A DNA stretch of 64,000 nt from the NCBI GenBank assembly GCA_016715195.1, contig JADKBB010000008.1:1-64000 (forward strand), given 5' to 3'. Made by a program: the position numbers and the translations under genes. Shown piece after piece: positions 34,663 through 42,930 of the stretch. The notes beneath the pieces were generated by a model. That model saw only the letters and a list, made by a program, of their open reading frames with translations. It was not told the DNA's origin and made no database searches. The stretch comes from Candidatus Villigracilis proximus (GTDB lineage: Bacteria; Chloroflexota; Anaerolineae; Anaerolineales; Villigracilaceae). Numbering within the stretch: position 1 is the stretch's first letter; the number at the start of each line of letters is the position of its first letter.

Positions 34663-35886
34663 ATGAAATTCACCTTTCGTGCTTTACGCAATAGAAGATT
34701 TTCAGCATTGCTGTTCGGGCAGACTCTTTCGCGCATCGGTGATTTTCTTTTTCAGATCGCGCTGGCCTGGTGGGTGTTGGAAAAAACAGGTTCGGCCACG
34801 GCGATGGGTACCGTGCTGTTTTTTAGCACACTGCCCATGGTACTCTTCGTGTTGATCGGCGGCGTGGTCGTGGATCGAATGCCGCGCGGCCTGCTGCTTT
34901 TTATATCTGACACGGCGCGTTGTTTTATTATGGTGATCGGTGCATGGCTGGCGTATACAGACCAGCTTGTATTGTGGCAAATTTATATCATCGCCATTTT
35001 GTTTGGATTTGCCGACGCATTCTTTTTGCCCGCTTATAATGCGCTCATCCAACAGATCGTAGCCGAAGATGATCTCTCCAGCGCCAACTCGATCAACAGC
35101 CTGAGTATGCAATTTGGGCGTGTGGCTGGCCCTGCGATCGGCGGATTGATCGTAGGATTTGGCGGCACCGCCACAGCTTTTGGGTTTAATGCATTATCTT
35201 TTTTCATCGGCGCGTTGACCGTTACCGCGCTGCTTAACATCCCCGCGCCTGCCCGAGAGGGAGAACCGGGGTTCACGCTCGATCAACTCAAGCAGGATCT
35301 GCGCGACGGGTTTGGAGCGATATTTTCCTCGCAAATTTTATGGGTCGGGATTCTTGTTTCTGCATTTATGAATGTTACACTGGCCGGCCCATATAGCATC
35401 GCCATGCCCTTTCTTGTCCAACAGAAGCTAGGCGGTGATGAAAAAATGCTTGGCTTTATTTATGCGATTTTCCCAATTGGTTATGCCATTGCCAGCCTGG
35501 GCATGGGAAGTCTTAAGAAGATTCGCCGTCGCGGCCTTCTGTTTTATATCAGCGGCGCCATCGCAGGCATTGGCCTCGGTGTATTCGGCTTCGGACTTCC
35601 ACTTCCGATTTTGGTATTTGCCGCCCTGATGAATGGCGCCGCGCTGGAGATCACCGCCCTGGTCTGGATGAACCTGATGCAGGAAATGGTGCCGCCCGAG
35701 AAAATGGGACGTGTTTTCAGCATGGATGCGCTGGGTTCATTTGTTTTACTGCCCATAGGGTTTGCATTTACCGGCTGGCTGATCGACAGGGTGGGTGTGA
35801 CAATTGTATTTATTGCCGCAGGCGGATTCACAGCTGTGGTCAGTCTGTTGCCATTATTGCACCCTGCCATCAGGCGTATGGATTAA
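34663..35886 (+). CDS. MFS transporter (MFS_3/EntS-like)
   Basis: The 407-residue protein has twelve predicted helices and the N-terminal FRALRNRRFSALLFGQTLSRIGDFLFQIAL pattern of MFS_3 exporters, with GGVVVDRMPRG as loop 2-3 motif A. Relatives export siderophores or drugs. It follows the S51 gene by 15 bases and may be cotranscribed. Its last four bases overlap the convergent ccdA stop. Confidence 0.88.
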   Translation: MKFTFRALRNRRFSALLFGQTLSRIGDFLFQIALAWWVLEKTGSATAMGTVLFFSTLPMVLFVLIGGVVVDRMPRGLLLFISDTARCFIMVIGAWLAYTDQLVLWQIYIIAILFGFADAFFLPAYNALIQQIVAEDDLSSANSINSLSMQFGRVAGPAIGGLIVGFGGTATAFGFNALSFFIGALTVTALLNIPAPAREGEPGFTLDQLKQDLRDGFGAIFSSQILWVGILVSAFMNVTLAGPYSIAMPFLVQQKLGGDEKMLGFIYAIFPIGYAIASLGMGSLKKIRRRGLLFYISGAIAGIGLGVFGFGLPLPILVFAALMNGAALEITALVWMNLMQEMVPPEKMGRVFSMDALGSFVLLPIGFAFTGWLIDRVGVTIVFIAAGGFTAVVSLLPLLHPAIRRMD

Positions 35887-36554
35887 CCAAGATACGCTTT
35901 GATTAATTCCCAATTGATGATGATATCGTAAATTCCCACGCCGAGTAGTAACAAGCCGCTTATAAAGTTGATCAGTTGTGCGCGTAATGCAAATTGTCGT
36001 GTGATCCAACGCTGCGCGGCTCCTGAAAGAAAAGATAATGCCAATAATGGAACACCAAAGCCCATCCCAAACCAAAAGAATACGTTTAGTTTTCCGAGAG
36101 CGTCTGCAACAGTTAGTGACAATGCAAAAATACTCACCACCAATGGGCCCGAGCATGGCAATGCAATTGGGCCATATAGCAACCCATACACAAAAGCATT
36201 TACAAATGGGTGTGATAAAAATGGGACTTGCACCTGCGGTAATTTTTTGAATGGATTAACGTTGAATAACAGCATGAACCCAAAAATAATGATGATCGCG
36301 TCTGCAATGGGAATGATGACCGAAAGTGCTTTTCCAATGGAAACGGAAAGAAGTGCAATAATTCCGCCGAGTGCAAGCATCATGGTCAACACGCCTGCCA
36401 GCACAAAAAAGCCAAGAAAATAACGGCTGGTTTTCCCTTGCAATCCATCCTGCCCGCCGCTGATATAAGCCAGAAAACCCGGATACAAAGGCAATACACA
36501 TGGGCTGGTGGTTGCGAGCAAGCCGATTGTTAAAGAGGTGATGATGGTTTCCAT
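35883..36554 (-). CDS. ccdA: CcdA-like thiol-disulfide transmembrane protein
   Basis: The 223-residue protein has six membrane segments and the two redox cysteines of CcdA/DsbD-beta: one in TTSPCVLPLYPGFLAY (about residue 19) and one in IALPCSGPLVVSIFAL (about 135). It carries electrons from cytoplasmic thioredoxin to redoxins outside. ATG 36554 starts at METIITSLTIG; longer starts read through a hairpin. The TlpA lipoprotein gene lies directly upstream on the same strand, a natural partner. Confidence 0.9.
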   Translation of the reverse strand: METIITSLTIGLLATTSPCVLPLYPGFLAYISGGQDGLQGKTSRYFLGFFVLAGVLTMMLALGGIIALLSVSIGKALSVIIPIADAIIIIFGFMLLFNVNPFKKLPQVQVPFLSHPFVNAFVYGLLYGPIALPCSGPLVVSIFALSLTVADALGKLNVFFWFGMGFGVPLLALSFLSGAAQRWITRQFALRAQLINFISGLLLLGVGIYDIIINWELIKAYLG

Positions 36555-36564
36555 GGTTATCCTT

Positions 36565-36594
36565 TGCCCGTCAAGAGATGTTCTCTTGACGGGC
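36565..36594. repeat. Hairpin between tlpA-like and ccdA genes
   Basis: TGCCCGTCAAGAGA pairs with TCTCTTGACGGGCA around a short loop. On the minus strand no T-run follows, so it may tune translation or mRNA stability of ccdA rather than end the transcript. Confidence 0.55.
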
Positions 36595-36603
36595 ATTTTG
36601 ATT

Positions 36604-37251
36604 TTAGATCGCTTCGTCAAGGAAGGGCTGGATAAATTTCAGCAATTCGTCCGCGCTTTTGATTCCAAATGGCAATGGATGCGCTTCACCGTGGCGGTCA
36701 ATTATCAGCATAGGCGTGGATGGTGGATTCAGAAACTGGTCGCCATAATGTTTTGAGATATCCTGTGCAATTTCTGTTGTAGCTACCGTGTACAACCAGT
36801 CGAAGCCATTGCTTTCAACATAGCTCTTGAGGTCAGCGGAGTTTTCATTCAAATCGATATCCAGCCCCAGGCTGATAAAATCATCCCGTTCGCCAAGCAA
36901 TTCATGCAAAGCCTGCACCTGTCCCTGTTGTTTTTTGCAGTTGGGACACCACATTGCCAGGGTTTCCACCAGCACAACCTTGCCTTTGAAATCGTTGATC
37001 GTGAAAATCTGCCCCGTGCGCACATCAGTGAGCGGCGCAGAGTACCAGGCAGGGGATTCCATCATCGTATCAGCAGCCGGGGTTTCTTTGCTCATCGCTG
37101 CATCTGCAGCTGGCGTTTCCTCATCCATCATGACTTCTGTGGCATCGGCATGAGGCATGGCCTCTTCAGTAGCTGAAATAGACCCTCCGCAAGCGGTAAT
37201 AAGAAGTGCCATTATTATGAGTGTGTATAAAAGAAATTGTTTTGTTTTCAT
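36604..37251 (-). CDS. TlpA-like thioredoxin-fold lipoprotein
   Basis: The 215-residue protein has a lipobox (LLITACGG), an acidic and Met-rich linker with a repeated ETPAAD unit (about 35-60), and a redoxin domain with WCPNC (ETLAMWCPNCKK), the cis-Pro region PPSTPMLII and a C-terminal helix. It is expected to receive electrons from the CcdA protein encoded next and to reduce proteins outside the membrane. ATG 37251 fits the lipoprotein signal. The CxxC here is normal, in contrast to the redoxin at 39378. Confidence 0.88.
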   Translation of the reverse strand: MKTKQFLLYTLIIMALLITACGGSISATEEAMPHADATEVMMDEETPAADAAMSKETPAADTMMESPAWYSAPLTDVRTGQIFTINDFKGKVVLVETLAMWCPNCKKQQGQVQALHELLGERDDFISLGLDIDLNENSADLKSYVESNGFDWLYTVATTEIAQDISKHYGDQFLNPPSTPMLIIDRHGEAHPLPFGIKSADELLKFIQPFLDEAI

Positions 37252-37313
37252 GTTTCTCCTTTGAATATATTGATGACACAAGGGTACCCAAAGGTTGTTA
37301 CAAAAAACATGCC

Positions 37314-37358
37314 AAATCCTTACAAGAAGATGAACTTTAATGATAATCGTAAGGATTT
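37314..37358 (+). promoter_or_regulatory. Inverted repeat upstream of the response regulator, candidate operator
   Basis: AAATCCTTAC (37314-37323) and GTAAGGATTT (37349-37358) are perfect 10-base arms separated by 25 bases in the divergent region between the tlpA-like and regulator genes. A TCGTAAG string recurs upstream of the redoxin gene (39329-39345 region). Binding by the regulator is a guess. Confidence 0.4.
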
Positions 37359-37398
37359 ATTAATATCCTCCTGACGATAATAAAGTATCATCATACGA

Positions 37399-38091
37399 AT
37401 GAGTGGAAAACGCATTTTGATTGTTGAAGATGAGCCCAGCCTGGCAGAGGTAGTCAGTCTGTACTTGAAACGAGCGGGCTTTCAGGTGCAAGCTGTGAGT
37501 GATGGCAGACAAGCCATGGTTATTTTGGAAAAGCAGATTCCTGATTTTGTCATCATGGATATCATGCTGCCCGAAGTGGATGGACTCTCCCTGACGCGCT
37601 GGTTGAGAGATCGTTCAGATGTGCCGATCATCATGGTAACTGCGCGGCGCGAGGAAGTGGATCGTATCGCCGGCCTTGAGATGGGCGCGGATGATTATGT
37701 GGTCAAGCCGTTCAGCCCGCAGGAGTTGGTCAGCCGTGTTCGGGCGGTGTTAAGGCGTGTTGGACGGGATCAATCTGGGGCGGAGTCTGATCGCGCTTTA
37801 TCTTTTGAGTCCATTCAGATCGATCCGCTCACACGTGTTGTGCTGGTCAATAAATCTGAGATCGAATTAACTGCAAAAGAATTTGATATGCTTTATCTGT
37901 TGGCGCGCCACCCAAAACAGGTTTTTACACGCGACCAATTATTGGAACGGGTTTGGGGCGGAGCAGAATATATTGACCCCGGCACAGTGACAGTACACGT
38001 GCGCCGCTTGCGTGAAAAGATCGAGAGTGACCCATCAAAACCAGAGAAATTATTAACCGTTTGGGGCGTTGGATATAAATTCGAGCCATGA
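37399..38091 (+). CDS. OmpR/PhoB-family response regulator
   Basis: The 230-residue protein has a receiver domain (acidic pair in VEDEP, phospho-acceptor D54 in VIMDIMLPE, VKPF Lys) and a winged-helix DNA-binding domain with LTAKEFDMLYLLARHP and VTVHVRRLREKIE. It overlaps the kinase gene by four bases. TATCAT ends seven bases before the ATG, so the message may be leaderless. In E. coli, msrPQ is controlled by the HprRS two-component system; the same neighbourhood here suggests an analogous role. Confidence 0.93.
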   Translation: MSGKRILIVEDEPSLAEVVSLYLKRAGFQVQAVSDGRQAMVILEKQIPDFVIMDIMLPEVDGLSLTRWLRDRSDVPIIMVTARREEVDRIAGLEMGADDYVVKPFSPQELVSRVRAVLRRVGRDQSGAESDRALSFESIQIDPLTRVVLVNKSEIELTAKEFDMLYLLARHPKQVFTRDQLLERVWGGAEYIDPGTVTVHVRRLREKIESDPSKPEKLLTVWGVGYKFEP

Positions 38092-39305
38092 AAAATTTAA
38101 CCGCGCGTTTTGTTTCTGGTATTTTATTCATCGTTGTGCTGTCACTTGGCGTGTTTTATTTTTTAATGGCCCCGCCATTAAATGATCTGCGCTTAATGGC
38201 CTTGTTCCTTGGAATTACCGCGTTGGTTTCGGCGTTGGTGGGATATGGCGCGTATAAACTGGGCTGGCTCAATCTCTCGCCTACAGTACGCTGGTCATTG
38301 CTTGGCGGCTATGCACTTTCAAGCCTGCTGACTTTTTTCAATGTTTGGTTCTCTGCGCAAATGATGTTTGCCAGCCAGCACGATCTTTTGCTTGCCGTTG
38401 TTCTGCTGGTTTTTGCAAGCGGCATGGCGATGATGTTGGGTTATTTTATTTCCAGCACGATCACCAATCGAATTAACATGTTGAAAATTGCGGCCGAAAA
38501 ACTCGCCGAAGGTGATTTGCAAACACGTGTCTCAGCCAGCGGACGTGATGAAATTGCTGCGCTTGCAAACACATTTAATCAAATGGCCGAACAACTCGAA
38601 ACCGTGGATAAAAAACAGCGTGAACTTGAACGCCTGCGCGCGGATTTGATCGCATGGGTTGGGCATGATCTGCAAACTCCGCTGGCCTCGGTGCGTGCAA
38701 TTCTTGAAGCGTTGGAAGATGGGGTGGTGGACGACCCTCAAACGGTCAAACGATATTTGGGAACTGCCCAGCGGGATGTGCGTTCACTTTCTGTTTTGAT
38801 CGATGATCTTTTTCAAATGGCGCAGTTGGATACTGGCGGATTTCCGCTTGACCGTGCTCAGTCATCCTTGTCTGATTTAATTTCAGACACGCTCGAATCT
38901 TTCTCTGAATTGGCATTACGCCAGGGTGTGAAGCTTGAAGGTAGTGTCGATTCAAATGTTGACCCTGTGATCATGGACACGCAGCGCATTGGGCGCGTGC
39001 TAAATAATTTAATCGGCAATGCCATACGCCACACGCCAGCCGCAGGCCGCGTGGATGTTCGCGTAATGCGCACAAGCTCTGGTGTTGAAGTGTGTGTATC
39101 TGATACAGGTGAAGGCATTCGCGCGGATGATCTGCCGCATGTCTTCGAAAGCTTTTATCGCGGCGAAAAATCGCGCAGCCGTTCCACGGGCGGCGCAGGG
39201 CTGGGGCTTGCCATCTCGCGCGGCATTGTCCACGCGCACGGGGGCAGGATCACTGTGCAAAGCGAATCTGGGCGCGGCAGTCAATTCATGTTTAACCTGC
39301 CCTAA
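38088..39305 (+). CDS. HAMP-containing sensor histidine kinase
   Basis: The 405-residue kinase has about four hydrophobic segments in the first 120 residues, a HAMP domain (about 120-175), the phospho-acceptor box WVGHDLQTPLASVRA (His193) and an ATPase domain with N box NNLIGNAIRHTP, DTGEGI and GGAGLGLAISRGIV. The H box carries Asp and Gln where Glu and Arg are usual, which is acceptable for the family. It should phosphorylate the regulator encoded just upstream; the signal is unknown, possibly envelope oxidation given the genes that follow. Confidence 0.92.
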   Translation: MKNLTARFVSGILFIVVLSLGVFYFLMAPPLNDLRLMALFLGITALVSALVGYGAYKLGWLNLSPTVRWSLLGGYALSSLLTFFNVWFSAQMMFASQHDLLLAVVLLVFASGMAMMLGYFISSTITNRINMLKIAAEKLAEGDLQTRVSASGRDEIAALANTFNQMAEQLETVDKKQRELERLRADLIAWVGHDLQTPLASVRAILEALEDGVVDDPQTVKRYLGTAQRDVRSLSVLIDDLFQMAQLDTGGFPLDRAQSSLSDLISDTLESFSELALRQGVKLEGSVDSNVDPVIMDTQRIGRVLNNLIGNAIRHTPAAGRVDVRVMRTSSGVEVCVSDTGEGIRADDLPHVFESFYRGEKSRSRSTGGAGLGLAISRGIVHAHGGRITVQSESGRGSQFMFNLP

Positions 39306-39377
39306 CAAAACTCTTAACCCTGTGTAATCTTTTCGTAAGAAAGTTTTCTTAGAATAACCCCATCAAGGAGACAACAA

Positions 39378-39923
39378 ATGAAAAGATTATGGCTGCTTGG
39401 ATTGATCTTTGGATTAACCGCCTGTACTGTGACTCAGACAACAGAGAGCGTTTCCCTGCCCAACATTGCCTCCGTTTCTCTGCCTGACCTTGGGCCTGCT
39501 CCCGAACTGACAAATGATACCTGGCTGAATGTAGACGCTCCGCTGCGCCTCGCAGATTTGCGCGGCAAAGTCGTCATCATCGACATGTGGACATTTGGCT
39601 GAATTAATTGCCAACATGTGATTCCTTCGTTGAAGGAATGGGACGAAAAATATCGCGAGCAGGGCCTGGTCATCATTGGCAATCATTACCCGGAGTTTTC
39701 CTTTGAGGAAGACCTGAACAATGTACAGAATGCCATTGATGAATATGGGATCAAATACGCAGTTGCACAGGATAACGAAGGTGCGACTTGGAGAGCTTAT
39801 AAAAACCGTTATTGGCCTACGTTATACCTTATCGATAAAAATGGACACCTTCGCTACACTCACATCGGCGAAGGTGGATACAAAACCACAGAAGCCGCCA
39901 TTCAAAGCTTACTTGCAGAGTGA
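39378..39923 (+). CDS. Redoxin lipoprotein, probable selenoprotein (UxxC) with in-frame TGA at codon 75
   Basis: One continuous frame of 181 codons is interrupted only by TGA at 39600-39602. Residues before it give a lipoprotein signal (LTAC, Cys16), a linker and LRGKVVIIDMWTFG; after it the same frame goes on with INCQHVIPSLKEWDEKYREQG, then NRYWPTLYLIDKNGH and a final amphipathic helix. Relatives of this TlpA/DipZ-type redoxin read WTYxCINC, so TGA stands exactly at the first active-site Cys (U75xxC78). A stem-loop meeting the bacterial SECIS rule follows (separate entry). TGA is a true stop elsewhere (guaA, ATGA overlaps). A nonsense change or a base error remains possible. The gene lies between a two-component system and msrPQ. 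Confidence 0.8.
39600..39639 (+). promoter_or_regulatory. UGA codon and candidate bacterial SECIS element
   Basis: After UGA (39600-39602), ATTCCTTC (39621-39628) pairs with GAAGGAAT (39632-39639) as a perfect eight-base stem with loop GTT (39629-39631). The loop begins with G followed by U, and starts 27 bases after the UGA. These values fall within the published bacterial SECIS description (apical loop of 3-14 bases, G among the first two, 16-37 bases from UGA). SelB would bind it to insert selenocysteine. Confidence 0.7.
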
Positions 39924-39946
39924 AAATATTCAAGGAGAGTTCACCC

Positions 39947-40900
39947 ATGACCCATTTATATAAGTCCGTTCCCGTTCGTTCTTCCGAGATCACGCCAAAA
40001 GATACCTACCTTTCACGCCGTGATTTTATGAAAGCCGCCACCGTTGCTACTGGCGCGGCTCTTTTGAGCGCTTGTGCGCCGTCAGTGGCGGATGAGATTC
40101 AGAACGCTGAACCAGTTCCCACATCCAGTGCGACCGATGAGTTGGGTGATCCGCTCAATACGTATGAAGATATCACCAACTATAATAACTACTATGAGTT
40201 CACTGTCGATAAGCAGCAGGTGGCCGCTGAAGCAAAAGGCTTCACCACCAGCCCGTGGACAGTTGAAGTGGGCGGTCTGGTCAATAAGCCCAAGACATTT
40301 GGCATTGAAGATCTGTTAAAGGAATTTCCGCAAGAGGAACGGATTTATCGTTTGCGCTGTGTAGAGGCCTGGAGCATGGTTATTCCGTGGGAAGGGTTTA
40401 CATTGGCGGCTTTGTTGAACATGGTTGAACCCACCTCAGATGCGAAATACGTCCGTTTTGAAACCATCAACCGTCCTGAAGAAATGCCCGGGTTAAAAAG
40501 CCCATTTTATCCGTGGCCGTATCAGGAAGGTTTGCGTCTTGATGAAGCCATGAACGATCTTACGCTTCTTGCCACCGGTTTGTATGGCGAACCCAACGTG
40601 CCGCAAAACGGTGCGCCCATTCGTTTGGTAGTCCCGTGGAAATACGGATTCAAATCCATTAAATCCATCGTGAAGATTGAGCTGGTCGCTGAAATGCCTG
40701 CCACCTTATGGAACAGCATCGCGCCAAACGAATACGGCTTTTATGCAAATGTAAACCCTGAAGTGAATCATCCACGCTGGTCACAGGCCACCGAGCGCCG
40801 CATTGGCGAACTCAGCCGCAGACCCAGCCTGTCCTTTAATGGATATGGTGAGCAGGTCGCCGCATTGTATGACGGCATGAGCCTTGTTGAAAATTATTAA
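39947..40900 (+). CDS. msrP: MsrP-like molybdopterin methionine sulfoxide reductase catalytic subunit
   Basis: The 317-residue protein has a Tat signal SRRDFMKAATVATGAALLSAC and the sulfite-oxidase-like fold; the molybdenum ligand Cys lies in YRLRCVEAWSMVIPWEGF, as in YedY/MsrP. Further MsrP segments are GAPIRLVVPWKYGFKSIKSI and WNSIAPNEYGFYANVNP. It repairs oxidised methionine in exported proteins. A strong AGGAGAG site precedes ATG 39947, 20 bases after the redoxin stop, so the two are probably cotranscribed. Confidence 0.93.
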   Translation: MTHLYKSVPVRSSEITPKDTYLSRRDFMKAATVATGAALLSACAPSVADEIQNAEPVPTSSATDELGDPLNTYEDITNYNNYYEFTVDKQQVAAEAKGFTTSPWTVEVGGLVNKPKTFGIEDLLKEFPQEERIYRLRCVEAWSMVIPWEGFTLAALLNMVEPTSDAKYVRFETINRPEEMPGLKSPFYPWPYQEGLRLDEAMNDLTLLATGLYGEPNVPQNGAPIRLVVPWKYGFKSIKSIVKIELVAEMPATLWNSIAPNEYGFYANVNPEVNHPRWSQATERRIGELSRRPSLSFNGYGEQVAALYDGMSLVENY

Positions 40901-40901
40901 A

Positions 40902-40940
40902 TTTTTACCGCTTCGATATCGCAGATCGAAGCTGTAAAAA
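40902..40940. repeat. Hairpin between msrP and msrQ
   Basis: TTTTTACCGCTTCGAT and ATCGAAGCTGTAAAAA form an almost perfect stem with a seven-base loop. It could partly end transcription or protect the msrP message. Confidence 0.6.
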
Positions 40941-40945
40941 ACTTT

Positions 40946-41623
40946 ATGAAAAAATTTCCCTACACCCCTTTACAAATTGCCATGCATATTTATGCGTGGT
41001 CCGGACTTATCTGGTTGATCTTTGATCTTGTCACCGGCAATCTTTCGCCTAATCCCATTCAGGATCTTGAACAGCGCACCGGCCGTCACGCCATCACTCT
41101 GCTGGTATTGTCATTATTATGCACACCCATCAATACCATCTTTAAGTGGAGCGAACCGCTAAAACGCCGCCGCGCACTTGGCTTATATGCCTTCATGTAC
41201 GCAGTCATTCATGTGGTTATTTTTGCCGATCTGGATTATGGCCTTGCGTGGAGTAACTTAATAACCGAGGTTGTCGAAAAGCCGCGCCTGATTGCGGGCT
41301 TAATCGCCTTTGTGCTGCTCATTCCGCTTGCGATCACTTCGTTCGATATTTGGAAAAAACGTCTCGGCAAAAACTGGAAACGCCTGCATCAGGTTGTTTA
41401 TTTGATCGGCCCGCTGACCGTGCTGCATTATTTATGGAGCAAAAAAGGCGACATCCTTTCCTTTCAGGGGGAAGTGGTCAAACCTTTGATGTATGGACTC
41501 GTCATCGCAGTTTTTCTTTTCTTTCGGATTCCCCCCGTTCGCAAAGCGCTCGCATCCTTCTCAAGCCGCATGCTGGCTCTGCTCCCCAAAAAGAATCAGC
41601 ATCCCAAGGTGGATACGCCCTAA
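40946..41623 (+). CDS. msrQ: MsrQ-like heme-binding membrane subunit
   Basis: The 225-residue protein has six membrane segments of the ferric-reductase-like (YedZ) fold: GRHAITLLVLSLLCTPI, ALGLYAFMYAVIHVVIF with a heme-ligand His, and WKRLHQVVYLIGPLTVLHYLW with two more. MsrQ passes electrons from the quinone pool or flavin reductase to MsrP. It follows msrP by 45 bases and ends at a strong terminator, so this is the end of the unit that may begin at 37399. Confidence 0.92.
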   Translation: MKKFPYTPLQIAMHIYAWSGLIWLIFDLVTGNLSPNPIQDLEQRTGRHAITLLVLSLLCTPINTIFKWSEPLKRRRALGLYAFMYAVIHVVIFADLDYGLAWSNLITEVVEKPRLIAGLIAFVLLIPLAITSFDIWKKRLGKNWKRLHQVVYLIGPLTVLHYLWSKKGDILSFQGEVVKPLMYGLVIAVFLFFRIPPVRKALASFSSRMLALLPKKNQHPKVDTP

Positions 41624-41625
41624 TA

Positions 41626-41668
41626 AAACTCCATCCGCAGATTTCGCATAAATCTGCGGATGGAGTTT
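41626..41668. terminator. Bidirectional terminator
   Basis: AAACTCCATCCGCAGATTT and its exact complement flank a five-base loop between the convergent msrQ and small membrane protein genes. T-rich sequence lies on both sides. Confidence 0.85.
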
Positions 41669-41674
41669 GTAATT

Positions 41675-41902
41675 CTAGAATATTCCGCGCAGCAGCAAAA
41701 GCAAACCAACCAACGCCAGCGGAATTCCCACAATGGCCCCCACGATCGTCAAGCTGACAATCACACCGACAATGATAAAGACAATGCCAAGCACCATTGC
41801 CACAAAACGGCCGGTCATTTCCACGATCACAGAAAGTAGTTTCCAGATCGCGGCAAAAGGCCATAAATACCAGGGTATAGATTGTTTTGTCTGAGTAGTC
41901 AT
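41675..41902 (-). CDS. Small two-helix membrane protein
   Basis: The 75-residue protein has a short polar start (MTTQTKQSIPWYLWPF) and two hydrophobic stretches rich in Val, Ile and Leu (about 24-50 and 52-72). An AAGGAGACTC site lies in front of the ATG. Function is unknown; it is a single gene between two terminator-like elements. Confidence 0.7.
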   Translation of the reverse strand: MTTQTKQSIPWYLWPFAAIWKLLSVIVEMTGRFVAMVLGIVFIIVGVIVSLTIVGAIVGIPLALVGLLLLLRGIF

Positions 41903-42006
41903 AAGAGTCTCCTTGTTTTATGTACGCAAAATTTCAAGAAATGACGCAAACGCTTCAAACTTAAGTACCTCTCCAAAAAACATATAGAAAGGCTATAATC
42001 CCGCCC

Positions 42007-42801
42007 ATGACTAAAAAATCCACCCCTATTATTGAACTTCAAGAAGAAGAGGAGGAAGAAGTGATCGAAACCTCCGAAGAAACCGTCACCTTTAAGTTAA
42101 GTCACTTTTACTCTGTTCTGGTTGTACTGGCTTTTGCAGTTGGCATTCTCGTTGGCTATGTTGCCTGGGGACGCGGCACAACTGTTACAGCCGCCGCTCC
42201 TGCTGCCGTAGCGGCGCAGCAGCCCTCCGGTCCAGTTGTTGAAGCGCCGCAACCGACTCAGTCTCCCTATACCCGTTATGAAATCCCCACCGAAGGCTAC
42301 CCAAGCCTCGGTCCGGATGATGCGGAGATCGTCATCGTTGAATTCAGCGATTACCAATGTCCATTCTGCCGCCGCTTCCACGATGAGACCTATCAGCAGC
42401 TGCTTGATGCCTACCCGGGCCAGATCCGTTTTGTGTATCGCAACCTGCCGCTCACTTCCATTCACCCGAGCGCGATGCCCGCTGCAATTGCTTCGCTGTG
42501 CGCCAATGACCAGAATAAATACTGGGAGTTTCACGAAAAATTATTCAGCAGTGAAACCTTGGATGAAGCGACTTATATTCAATACGCCACCGATCTTGGT
42601 TTGGATGTGGAAACTTTCACCGCCTGCCTTACCAGCGGAAGCCACGATGAATTTATTCAGCAGGATATGAACTTCTCGCTTGATCTGGGAGTGCAGTCCA
42701 CGCCAACCTTCTTTGTGAATGGACTTGCCATCGTAGGCGCCCAGCCGCTTGTTAATTTTCAGCAGATCATTGATAAGGAACTGGCCGGAGAAATCCCCTA
42801 G
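42007..42801 (+). CDS. Membrane-anchored DsbA-like thiol oxidoreductase
   Basis: The 264-residue protein starts with an acidic cytoplasmic tail (EEEEEEVIETSEE), one TM helix (about 37-56), an Ala/Pro/Gln linker and a DsbA-type thioredoxin domain: SDYQCPFCRRFHDE (CPFC), HPSAMPAAIASLCA and the cis-Pro loop VQSTPTFFVNG. It resembles BdbD/DsbA-like disulfide oxidases. A TATAAT ends seven bases before the ATG, pointing to a leaderless transcript. It lies near, but is separated by terminators from, the redoxin-MsrPQ unit. Confidence 0.9.
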   Translation: MTKKSTPIIELQEEEEEEVIETSEETVTFKLSHFYSVLVVLAFAVGILVGYVAWGRGTTVTAAAPAAVAAQQPSGPVVEAPQPTQSPYTRYEIPTEGYPSLGPDDAEIVIVEFSDYQCPFCRRFHDETYQQLLDAYPGQIRFVYRNLPLTSIHPSAMPAAIASLCANDQNKYWEFHEKLFSSETLDEATYIQYATDLGLDVETFTACLTSGSHDEFIQQDMNFSLDLGVQSTPTFFVNGLAIVGAQPLVNFQQIIDKELAGEIP

Positions 42802-42827
42802 AAAGTCAGTTTTTATTTATTGAGTTG

Positions 42828-42877
42828 AAACAGAGTTCATGGAGTTCTTAAAGATTCCGTGGACTCTGTTTCTTTTT
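42828..42877 (+). terminator. Intrinsic terminator after the DsbA-like gene
   Basis: AAACAGAGTTCA (42828-42839) pairs with TGGACTCTGTTT (42860-42871, one G-T pair), followed by CTTTTT. Confidence 0.75.
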
Positions 42878-42930
42878 GGTATGATAGCGATTGAATAAAC
42901 GATCTAAAAATTCACCCCTGAGGGTATCTT

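Noticed and set aside
39378..39602. Genome-wide recoding of TGA as Trp or Gly to explain the redoxin TGA
   Set aside because: TGA ends guaA and forms ATGA stop/start overlaps (27542-27545), so it is a normal stop in this genome.
39618..39923. Separate short gene starting at an ATG-like codon after the redoxin TGA
   Set aside because: It would lack the signal peptide, half the redoxin fold and a ribosome site; it is in frame with the upstream part, so one gene with a recoded TGA is the better reading.
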